Shown: positions 26,050 to 33,118 of the stretch, piece after piece
How positions within the stretch are numbered: the first letter of the stretch is position 1
How the letters are laid out: the number at the start of each line of letters is the position of its first letter
NCBI GenBank assembly: GCA_963782885.1
Contig: CAWALL010000006.1
Location: 1 to 64,000, forward strand
Origin: DATAOG01 sp963782885
Lineage (GTDB): Bacteria; Pseudomonadota; Alphaproteobacteria; Geminicoccales; Geminicoccaceae
Direction: 5' to 3'
Length of the DNA: 64,000 nt
The notes under the pieces: model-generated
What the model was told of the DNA's origin: nothing
The model's database searches: none
What the model saw: only the letters and a program-made list of their open reading frames with translations
Made by a program: the position numbers and the translations under genes

Positions 26050-26079
26050 TTGTCAAGGCCCGGCAAGCTTGCTTATAGT
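26050..26079 (+). promoter_or_regulatory. Candidate sigma-70 promoter of the livKHMGF operon
   Basis: TTGTCA (26050-26055) and TATAGT (26074-26079) are separated by 18 bp, 110-140 bp upstream of the livK start, inside an AT-rich patch of the 345-bp divergent interval (25844-26188). Predicted transcription would begin near 26086. The rest of the interval holds no gene; a GC-rich hairpin (GCCCCG/CGGGGC, about 26148-26167) lies just before the livK ribosome site. Confidence 0.5.
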
Positions 26080-26092
26080 TCCATCTTACTAA

Positions 26093-26104
26093 ACTTAGAA
26101 CCAT
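26093..26104 (+). promoter_or_regulatory. Candidate operator motif ACTTAGAACCAT
   Basis: This 12-mer lies just downstream of the predicted livK transcription start. It matches TCTTAGTACCAT at 40722-40733, at the promoter of the convergent catabolic gene run, in 10 of 12 positions. A related TCTTAGTTCC lies just before the GntR gene (36326-36335). It may be a binding site for that GntR protein. Confidence 0.35.
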
Positions 26105-26188
26105 GAACTGGTGAGATCCCCGGCCTTGGTCCGGGCAGCAGGTCAAAGCCCCGACCTCTTGCCGGGGCAGCAGAGGAGGTGAGACGGT

Positions 26189-27346
26189 ATGACTCGACTG
26201 ACCACAATCGCCGTGCTGGCCGGGCTTGCGTTGGCTGCCGCAATGCCGACCATCGCCGCGGCCGACACCATCAAGATCGGCGTCAACCAACCGCTCACCG
26301 GCGACGTCGCCGCGTCGGGCAATTACGTCACCGACGGCGCCAAAATCGCCGCCGACGAGATCAACGCCAACGGCGGCGTGCTCGGCCAGCAGATCGAGCT
26401 GGTCATCGAGGACAACAAGAGCAACCCGACCGAGGCGGTGGCCGTCGCCGAGAAGCTGATCGGCAGCGACGAGGTCCCGGTGATGATGGGCGCCTGGAGC
26501 TCGACCTTCACGCTTGCGGTCATGCCCAAGCTCATGGAGTACGGCGTGCCGATGCTGGTCGAGACCTCGTCCTCGGACAAGATCACGACCCAGGGCAATC
26601 CCTGGGTGTTCCGCATCTCGCCGACCTCGGCGATGGAAGCCAAGGCGTTCGCGGACCAGGTCGGCAAGTTCAACATCAAGAAGGCGGATTTCCTGGTCGT
26701 CAACAACGACTGGGGGCGGGGCGCGGCGCAGCAGTTCGGCGATATGCTCAAGGAGCACGACGTCGCCGTGGACGAGGTCGAGACCATGGACCCGGCGGCG
26801 CAGGACATGAGCGCCCAGCTGTCCAAGATCAAAGCCTCCGATGCCGACACCCTGTTCGTCACCACCGGGGTCGAGCAGCTCACGTTGGTGCTCAAGCAGG
26901 CCAAGGCTCTCGGCCTCGACAAGCAGATCATCACCACTGGCGGCTCGCAGGCGCCCGACCAGCTGATCCAGCAGGCCGGCAACGCCGCCGACGGCAGCTA
27001 CCATCTCCTGTTCTTCACGCCTTGGTTCCCGGAGGCGGCCAAGAACCCGGACGTCGCCGAGAAGTTCGTCGCCGAATGGAAGAAGCGCGGTTACGATTTC
27101 GCCGGTCTGACCGAAGGCTTTCGCGGCTACGACGGGATCATGACCATCGCCGCCGCGATCAAGGCGGCCGGCAAAGCCGAACCCGACGCGATCCGCAAGG
27201 CGTTCTGGACGGTCGACGTGCACGGCGTCAATGGTGACATCAAATTCACCAAGCAGGGGCCGGAGGGCAACGAGAGCGGCCAGAGTTTGCCCAACGTCTA
27301 CGTGGTCCGCATCGAAGGCGGCAAGGTGGTCGAGCCGACGCTCTGA
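26189..27346 (+). CDS. livK: Branched-chain-type ABC transporter solute-binding protein (LivK family)
   Basis: The protein has 385 residues with a Sec signal peptide (about 1-25, ending IAAA). The mature part starts DTIKIGVNQPLTGDVAASG, the usual Peripla_BP_6 opening, followed by GAKIAADEINANGGVLG and LVIEDNKSNPTEAVAVAEKL. GAGGAGGTG before ATG is a strong ribosome site. A terminator-like hairpin follows the gene, so the receptor may be made in excess over the permeases. The LIV group also carries amides, aromatic acids and urea, so leucine is not implied. It is first in livKHMGF. Confidence 0.92.
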   Translation: MTRLTTIAVLAGLALAAAMPTIAAADTIKIGVNQPLTGDVAASGNYVTDGAKIAADEINANGGVLGQQIELVIEDNKSNPTEAVAVAEKLIGSDEVPVMMGAWSSTFTLAVMPKLMEYGVPMLVETSSSDKITTQGNPWVFRISPTSAMEAKAFADQVGKFNIKKADFLVVNNDWGRGAAQQFGDMLKEHDVAVDEVETMDPAAQDMSAQLSKIKASDADTLFVTTGVEQLTLVLKQAKALGLDKQIITTGGSQAPDQLIQQAGNAADGSYHLLFFTPWFPEAAKNPDVAEKFVAEWKKRGYDFAGLTEGFRGYDGIMTIAAAIKAAGKAEPDAIRKAFWTVDVHGVNGDIKFTKQGPEGNESGQSLPNVYVVRIEGGKVVEPTL

Positions 27347-27367
27347 GGTAGCCGGCCACCGGATCGG

Positions 27368-27407
27368 GTCCCGACCTCCGGCGAAGGGGGTCGGGACGAA
27401 CCTTTTT
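27368..27407 (+). terminator. Intrinsic terminator-like hairpin after livK
   Basis: GTCCCGACC (27368-27376) pairs perfectly with GGTCGGGAC (27389-27397), and CCTTTTT ends at 27407. Read-through or attenuation here would set the ratio of receptor to permease. The rest of the 265-bp gap to livH contains only a short phrase AYDGSMIVAAAI (about 27431-27466), like the YDG.M...AI motif of LivK proteins, possibly a leftover of a duplicated receptor. Confidence 0.65.
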
Positions 27408-27611
27408 GACATCCTGCTGAGTGGGCCCCGCCTATGACGGCAGCATGATCGTCGCCGCGGCGATCGTTCCGATCAGGGGCGACGAGCGCGCCGCGCAGGT
27501 GCTCTGAAGCGGGTCGCACGATCCTCGGGATTTGGCCGGGCGTGTCCTCGACCCTGCGTTCGCGGTGCCGGCAGCAAGGGAAAACGCCCGCCGCCTTGGA
27601 GACATCGCCTC

Positions 27612-28484
27612 TTGGACCAGCTCCTTCAGCATCTGCTGAACGCCCTGATTCTCGGCGGCACCTACGCCCTGCTCGGGATCGGCCTGACCCTGATCTTCGG
27701 CATCATGCGGGTGGTCAACTTCACCCACGGCGAGCTCTACGCGTTCGGCGCCTACATGGTCTACTTCTTCGGCATGGTGCTGGGCGTCGACTTCTTCCTG
27801 GCGCTCATCCTTGCGGTGCTGCTCGGCATCGCGCTCGGCGGCCTGATCGAGGTTGTGCTTTTGCGCCCGCTGCGCGACGCCAGCATCGACACCACGATGC
27901 TGGCGATGATCGGCGCCTGGATCGTGATGCAGAACACCGAGCAGCTGGTCTGGAGCGGAGTCGCCAAATCGATCGTCACGCCGTTCCCCGAGCAGCCGCT
28001 CGTGCTCGGCCCGGTCTCGGTGTCCTGGACACGCGTGTTCGTGTTCGCCGTCGCGGCGGTCTTGATCGTCGGCGCGCAGCTTCTGATCCAGCGCACGCGG
28101 CTCGGCAAGGCGATGCGGGCCACCTTTCAGGATCGTGACACCGCGGCGCTGATGGGCGTCAACATCAACGCCATCTACACCGCGACCTTCGCGCTCGGCT
28201 CCGGCCTTGCCGCCGCCGCCGGCGCGTTGCTCGGGCCGGTGTTCGTGGTCACGCCCACGATGGGTAACCTCGCCGCGCTCAAGGCCTTCGCGATCGTCAT
28301 CCTGGGCGGCCTCGGCAACATCAAGGGAGCGACGATCGGCGGCTTCATCCTGGCGTTCGTCGAGGAGATCGGGGCTGGCTACGTCTCCTCCGGCTACCGC
28401 GACGCCATGGGCTTCCTGCTGATCATCATCATCCTGGTGTTCAAGCCGACCGGTCTCTTCACGCGCGCCGAGCGCGTCGGATGA
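27612..28484 (+). CDS. livH: Branched-chain-type ABC transporter permease, LivH family
   Basis: The protein has 290 residues with about eight hydrophobic segments. Family landmarks are LILGGTYALLGIGLTLIFGI, MRVVNFTHGELYAFGAY near the N-terminus and the cytoplasmic EAA-like loop LGKAMRATFQDRDTAALMGV. The C-terminal VILGGLGNIKGATIGGF is also typical. The start is TTG at 27612; no ATG fits the conserved N-terminus. The stop overlaps livM by four bases. Confidence 0.92.
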   Translation: MDQLLQHLLNALILGGTYALLGIGLTLIFGIMRVVNFTHGELYAFGAYMVYFFGMVLGVDFFLALILAVLLGIALGGLIEVVLLRPLRDASIDTTMLAMIGAWIVMQNTEQLVWSGVAKSIVTPFPEQPLVLGPVSVSWTRVFVFAVAAVLIVGAQLLIQRTRLGKAMRATFQDRDTAALMGVNINAIYTATFALGSGLAAAAGALLGPVFVVTPTMGNLAALKAFAIVILGGLGNIKGATIGGFILAFVEEIGAGYVSSGYRDAMGFLLIIIILVFKPTGLFTRAERVG

Positions 28485-29533
28485 TCCCCCTCCTGCGCTG
28501 GCTCTGGCTCGCCTTCCTGTTGAGCGTGCCGCTCTGGCTCGGCAACCAGTACTACCTGCACATTCTGATCACGACCGGCATCTTCACGATCGCCGCGATG
28601 AGCCTCAACCTGCTGCTCGGCTTCACCGGCCAGCTCAGCCTCGGTCATGTCGCCTTCTTCGGGATCGGCGCCTACACGAGCGCGCTGATGTCGCTCGGCT
28701 TCGACCTCGAACTCACCGAGGACTACACTTTCGTGTTCGCCCCCAAGCCGGTCTGGCTCGCCTTCCTGTGCGGCATCCTCGTGGCCGGCTTCTTCGGCTG
28801 GGTGATCGGCAAGATCTCGTTCAAGGTGCGCGGCGCCTATTTCGTGATCGTCACGATCAGCTTCGCCGAGGTGGTGCGCCTGGTCGCGCTCAACTGGGTC
28901 GATCTCACCGAAGGGCCGATGGCGCTCAACAACATCCCGCCCTTCACCCTCGGCATTCCCGGCCTTTGGGAGCAGACGCTCTATCGCAAGGCGCCGAACT
29001 ACTATCTGATGCTGGCGATCGCGATCCTGTCGTACCTGATCATCCGGCGCCTCGTCCTGTCGCGCATCGGCCGGGCCATGATCGCTTTGCGCGAGAACGA
29101 GCCTCTGGCGACCTCACTCGGCATTGACGTCACCCGCTACCTGGTGCTGGCGGCGGTCGTCTCGGCCGCGATCGCCGGGGCGGCGGGCGGCCTGTACGCG
29201 CATTACGTACGGATCGTCGATCCGGACGTGTTCCTGTTCATCTACACCGTGACCATGGTGATCATGGTGATCACCGGCGGCAAGGGGACGCTCGCCGGGC
29301 CGATCGTCGGCGGCCTGATCTTCGGCATTCTGCCGGTCGTGCTGCGGACCATCGCCGAGCCCGAGGCGCAGTGGATCATATACGGCGGGTTCATGATCCT
29401 GATCGTGTTCTTCCTGCCTGACGGCATCGTGCCGGCGGTGCGCGGCTGGTTCGAGAGTCTGCAGAGCGGCCGGCCGGCAGCGGAGCGCGCCGCGCTAACG
29501 CGCGCGTCCGCGGCCGAGCACAAGGCGGACTGA
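28481..29533 (+). CDS. livM: Branched-chain-type ABC transporter permease, LivM family
   Basis: The protein has 350 residues and is polytopic. Landmarks are MSLNLLLGFTGQLSLGHVAF, the GAYFVIVTISFAEVVRL segment, the loop RIGRAMIALRENEPLATSLG and the C-terminal MVITGGKGTLAGPIVGG. It pairs with LivH to form the membrane channel. ATG overlaps the livH stop (ATGA). A hydrophilic tail after residue 320 is variable in the family. Confidence 0.92.
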   Translation: MIPLLRWLWLAFLLSVPLWLGNQYYLHILITTGIFTIAAMSLNLLLGFTGQLSLGHVAFFGIGAYTSALMSLGFDLELTEDYTFVFAPKPVWLAFLCGILVAGFFGWVIGKISFKVRGAYFVIVTISFAEVVRLVALNWVDLTEGPMALNNIPPFTLGIPGLWEQTLYRKAPNYYLMLAIAILSYLIIRRLVLSRIGRAMIALRENEPLATSLGIDVTRYLVLAAVVSAAIAGAAGGLYAHYVRIVDPDVFLFIYTVTMVIMVITGGKGTLAGPIVGGLIFGILPVVLRTIAEPEAQWIIYGGFMILIVFFLPDGIVPAVRGWFESLQSGRPAAERAALTRASAAEHKAD

Positions 29534-29537
29534 CGTC

Positions 29538-30332
29538 ATGACGGGCCACGGCGGCATGGCCCGGGCGGGGCTTACGATCGAGCACATCGCCGTCCATTTC
29601 GGCGGGCTGACCGCGATCTCCGACATGACCTTCGCGGTCAACGAAGGCGAGGTCGTCGGTCTGATCGGTCCGAACGGCGCCGGCAAGACGACGGCCTTCA
29701 ACGTGATCACCGGCTTCCTGCGGCCGACCCGCGGCGAGATCAGGTATCATGGCCGGGTGCTCAATGGTCTGCGGCCGCACGAGATCGCCGGGGTCGGGCT
29801 GGTGCGGACCTTCCAGAAGACCAGCGTGTTCGGCGCCAACAGCGTGTTCGAGAACATCCTGATCGGGTTGCACCGTCGCGGCCGCGCCACGGTCTGGCAG
29901 ACCTTGCTCGGCCTGCCGGGCGTCCGCGCCGAGGAGCGGCGCCTCGAGGACGAGGCGCGGGAGATTCTGGACTTCGTCGGCCTCGGATCGCGGGCGAGCG
30001 AGCTCGGTGGCGCTCTGCCCTACGGCGAGCAACGGCTGCTCGAGGTCGCCGTGGCGCTGGCCGCCGAGCCCTCGCTGCTGCTGCTCGACGAGCCGGTCTC
30101 CGGCATGAATGCCTCGGAGACGTCGAGCTTCATGCGACTGCTCGACAAGGTCCGCGCGCGCGGGATCACCGTCCTGCTGGTCGAGCATGACATGCGCATG
30201 GTCATGGGCGTCTCTGATCGCGTCGTGGTGCTCAACCAGGGCAGGATCATCGCCGAAGGGCCGCCCGGCGAGATCCAGAAGGACCCCGAAGTGATCCGCG
30301 CTTATCTGGGCGCCGGGGTGCGCCATGCTTGA
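29538..30332 (+). CDS. livG: Branched-chain-type ABC transporter ATP-binding protein, LivG family
   Basis: The protein has 264 residues. Walker A is GPNGAGKTTAFN (about residue 42), the Q-loop region is VRTFQKTSVF, and the signature position reads GGALPYGEQRLLEVAVAL, the usual LivG variant of LSGGQ. Walker B is PSLLLLDEPVSGMN and the H-loop is LLVEHDM. The C-terminal RVVVLNQGRIIAEGPP and IQKDPEVIRAYLG are typical. The gene begins four bases after livM and overlaps livF by eight bases. Confidence 0.93.
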   Translation: MTGHGGMARAGLTIEHIAVHFGGLTAISDMTFAVNEGEVVGLIGPNGAGKTTAFNVITGFLRPTRGEIRYHGRVLNGLRPHEIAGVGLVRTFQKTSVFGANSVFENILIGLHRRGRATVWQTLLGLPGVRAEERRLEDEAREILDFVGLGSRASELGGALPYGEQRLLEVAVALAAEPSLLLLDEPVSGMNASETSSFMRLLDKVRARGITVLLVEHDMRMVMGVSDRVVVLNQGRIIAEGPPGEIQKDPEVIRAYLGAGVRHA

Positions 30333-31029
30333 GGTTCGAGGGCTCGCGTGCCGCTACGGCAAGGTCAGCGTGCTGAAGGGCGTCTCGCTCGAGGTCGGCC
30401 GCGGTGAGCTGGTCTCCCTGATCGGCGCCAACGGTGCCGGCAAGACCACGACCCTGCGGGCCATCTCCGGGCTCGTGCCGCCAGTGGGTGGGCAGATCGT
30501 TTTCGAAGGTGCGGACATCACTCGAATGCCGGCCAGGCGAATCCTCGCGATGGGCATCGCCCATTGCCCGGAAGGCCGGCGCGTCTTTCCCTACATGACC
30601 GTCCAGGAGAACCTGGAGATGGGCTGCTATCTGCGCTCCGATCGCGCCCGCGTCGCCGAAGACATGGACCGAATCTTGTCCCGCTTCCCGGTGTTGGCCG
30701 AGCGGCGCAGCCAGCCGGCTGGGACCTTGAGCGGCGGGGAGCAGCAGATGCTGGCGATCGGCCGCGCGTTGATGTCGCGCCCGAAACTGATGCTGTTCGA
30801 CGAACCCTCGCTGGGCCTCGCGCCGACGATGGTGGAGCGGACGTTCGAGATCGTGATGGAGATCCGCAGCGCGGGCACGACGGTGCTGATGGTCGAGCAG
30901 AACGCCTTCGCCGCGCTCGAGATGTGCGACCGCTCCTACGTGCTGGAATTGGGCGAGGTCACGCTTCAAGGCAGCGGCCCCGAGCTGCTCGGCAACCCGC
31001 ACGTGCGGCAGGCGTATCTCGGCGGCTGA
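30325..31029 (+). CDS. livF: Branched-chain-type ABC transporter ATP-binding protein, LivF family
   Basis: The protein has 234 residues. Walker A is GANGAGKTTTLRAISG, signature LSGGEQQMLAIGRALMSRP, Walker B KLMLFDEPSLGLAP and H-loop VEQNAF, as expected for LivF. It completes the importer. The stop at 31029 is only 32 bp from the end of the convergent FeS-CoxG gene, so the two transcripts converge with almost no spacer. Confidence 0.93.
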   Translation: MLEVRGLACRYGKVSVLKGVSLEVGRGELVSLIGANGAGKTTTLRAISGLVPPVGGQIVFEGADITRMPARRILAMGIAHCPEGRRVFPYMTVQENLEMGCYLRSDRARVAEDMDRILSRFPVLAERRSQPAGTLSGGEQQMLAIGRALMSRPKLMLFDEPSLGLAPTMVERTFEIVMEIRSAGTTVLMVEQNAFAALEMCDRSYVLELGEVTLQGSGPELLGNPHVRQAYLGG

Positions 31030-31061
31030 GGTAGCGCCAACAGGCCACCGAGCGGAACGGC

Positions 31062-32282
31062 TCACCGGCCGAAAAGGCGGGCGACGAACCGCTTGATCCG
31101 AGTTCGGACGACCGCGAGGACCAGGGAGCCGGCATCGAGCTCGGGTTGCGGGGCTGTCGTGCCGCTCGAGGAGTCCGTGCCGCCACGCAGCCGGGCCTCG
31201 AGGTTGCCGGCGAACGCGGTGGTCAGTCGCTCGACCAGATCATTGACGATGCCGGAGCGGCTGAACTGGGCGAGCGCGCCGGTGAGCGCATAGCCGACCT
31301 CGACCTCGACCCGGGTCGCCGCGCCCGCCTTCTCCTCGATCAGGACATAGCTCACTTCGCCGCTTGCCGCAGAGTTGGTCCGCGAGTCGCGACCGCGGCC
31401 CCGGATCGCGCCGCGATGGTGCGCCGGATCGCGCTCGACGTCGGCCTCGCCGGCGAAGTCGGCGGCGATCGGCCCGAGCCTGATGCGCAGCCGGCCGCGA
31501 ACATGGCCGTCGCGTGGTGCTTCGGTCAATGCGGCCCCCGGCATGCATGAGACCACTTCCTCGATCCGGGCGAAAAAGGCGAACACCCGCTCGCGCGGGT
31601 GGTCGACCGTGAACGACTGGCGCAACACGGTCCGGGGCGCGGCGTGAGCCGGGACGGCGCCGGTCCCGCGGCTCGTTCCCTCGCTGACGGGCGCCGCCGC
31701 GGGCGTGGGCGCAACCCTCGATAAGTCGGCGCCATCGCCGGGCATTGCCGGCGCGGCCCGGCCGGAGCCGGTCGGCCCGAGCGCCTGGCGCCGGGCCGGC
31801 TCGGCTGTGGCGCCGTTCCTGCGGCGCTCGTCGAGCACCGCGCAGATGGCGCGCACGATGCCGACGTAACCGGTGCAGCGGCAGAGATTGCCGCTCAGCT
31901 CGAGGCGCACGCGGCGCTCATCGGCCTGCGGCAGCCGGGCGACGATGTCGCGCGCGGTAACCAGCATGCCGGGGGTGCAATAGCCGCACTGCAGGCCGTG
32001 CTCGCGGGCGAACGCCGCGCGCAGCGCGCCCATCACCTCGTCGTCATCCAGCCCCTCGATGGTCGTGATCTCGGCGCCCTCGCAGGCGATCGCGTAGGTG
32101 ATGCAGGAGCGGGCCGGTGCGCCGTCGATCAGGAGCGTGCAGGCGCCGCACACGCCGTGCTCGCAACCGAGGTGCGTGCCGGTGAGCAGCTGGCTCTCGC
32201 GCAGGAAATCGGCGAGATGCGTACGCGGTTCGACGGCGGCGGTGACGGCCTGGCCGTTGACGGTCAGGCGGATGGTCCTCAT
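31062..32282 (-). CDS. Molybdenum hydroxylase FeS subunit fused to CoxG-like SRPBCC domain
   Basis: The protein has 406 residues. Residues 1-155 form a complete CoxS/XdhA-type subunit: the plant-type [2Fe-2S] cysteines C40, C45, C48 and C60, and the second cluster in CGYCTPG (C99, C102) and NLCRCTG (C134, C136). A Pro/Ala-rich linker (about 160-215) joins a CoxG/SRPBCC domain (about 218-380; FTVDHPRERVFAFFARIEEV, SCMPGAAL, VSYVLIEEKAG), ending in a basic tail. CoxG in carboxydotrophs helps tether CO dehydrogenase to the membrane. The two are normally separate genes. ATG overlaps the stop of the FAD-subunit gene (ATGA). Confidence 0.9.
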   Translation of the reverse strand: MRTIRLTVNGQAVTAAVEPRTHLADFLRESQLLTGTHLGCEHGVCGACTLLIDGAPARSCITYAIACEGAEITTIEGLDDDEVMGALRAAFAREHGLQCGYCTPGMLVTARDIVARLPQADERRVRLELSGNLCRCTGYVGIVRAICAVLDERRRNGATAEPARRQALGPTGSGRAAPAMPGDGADLSRVAPTPAAAPVSEGTSRGTGAVPAHAAPRTVLRQSFTVDHPRERVFAFFARIEEVVSCMPGAALTEAPRDGHVRGRLRIRLGPIAADFAGEADVERDPAHHRGAIRGRGRDSRTNSAASGEVSYVLIEEKAGAATRVEVEVGYALTGALAQFSRSGIVNDLVERLTTAFAGNLEARLRGGTDSSSGTTAPQPELDAGSLVLAVVRTRIKRFVARLFGR

Positions 32283-33118
32283 GACCGGCTCGCAAGCTCG
32301 ACGGCGCGCCTGAGGGCCGCGAGGTGGATCTGCCGCTCGAACGGGTCGCGCATGCCCTTGTCGTCGAGGAGTGCTGCCGCTCGCGTCGAATCGTACCCCA
32401 CGGCCAGCCCGGCCTCCGGACGGCCGCCGAACAGGGGCGCCGCGTCGGCCACCACGATCGGCGTCGATTCGGTGGCCCCGATCACGGCGCGGCAGACCGC
32501 ACGCTCGGGATCATGGAGCACCGCGCCGATCGCCTGCGCGAACTCGCCGGCTTTGCGGCAGACCTTGTAGAAGCCCCAGCGCCTCTGCCGCGAGAGCCGC
32601 GGCACGCGGATCGCCTCGAGCAGTTCGTCCGGTTGCAGCGCCGCCTCGAAGACGCCGGCCATGAACCGCTCGATGGACAGCCGGCGCTGGCCTGCCGGCC
32701 CGCGCACGATCGCCTCGGCGCCGAGCGCGGCCAGCGCCGAGGTCCAGTCCGCCGCGGGGTCGGCATGGGCGAGGCTGCCGCCGATCGTGCCGCGGTTGCG
32801 CACGGCTCGATAGGCGATCGCCCCAGCGACTGCGGGCAGGGCTCCCTGGGTCGGATCGGGCACCCGGCCGTCCTCGATGTCGGCGTGGGTGATGCAGGCG
32901 CCGATCAGCAAACCAGCGTCCTCGGTCTCGACGCGCAGCAGCTCGGGGACGCCTGTGATGTCGACCAGCAGGTCGGGCTGCGCCAGGCGGAGATTGAGCA
33001 TCGGTCCGAGCGACTGGCCGCCGGCGAGAAGCTTCACCGAAAGGTCTTCGCGCTGCAACAAAGCGATCACCTCGGCCAGGGTCGACGGCCGCGCATAATC
33101 GAACGGCGCGGGCTTCAT
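32279..33118 (-). CDS. Molybdenum hydroxylase FAD-binding subunit (CoxM/XdhB type)
   Basis: The protein has 279 residues. FAD pyrophosphate-binding motifs are KLLAGGQSLGPMLNLRLA near residue 34 and VRNRGTIGGSLAHADPAADW near residue 108, both intact; DITGVPELL is also typical. It passes electrons from the FeS subunit to an acceptor. It is four-base coupled to the genes on both sides, so the three subunits are made together. Confidence 0.93.
   Translation of the reverse strand: MKPAPFDYARPSTLAEVIALLQREDLSVKLLAGGQSLGPMLNLRLAQPDLLVDITGVPELLRVETEDAGLLIGACITHADIEDGRVPDPTQGALPAVAGAIAYRAVRNRGTIGGSLAHADPAADWTSALAALGAEAIVRGPAGQRRLSIERFMAGVFEAALQPDELLEAIRVPRLSRQRRWGFYKVCRKAGEFAQAIGAVLHDPERAVCRAVIGATESTPIVVADAAPLFGGRPEAGLAVGYDSTRAAALLDDKGMRDPFERQIHLAALRRAVELASRS

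Noticed and set aside
25844..27412. Extension of the M20 peptidase frame upstream into the livK region, giving a 943-residue protein
   Set aside because: A strong ribosome site and the conserved family start lie at 25843; the upstream part is antisense to livK.
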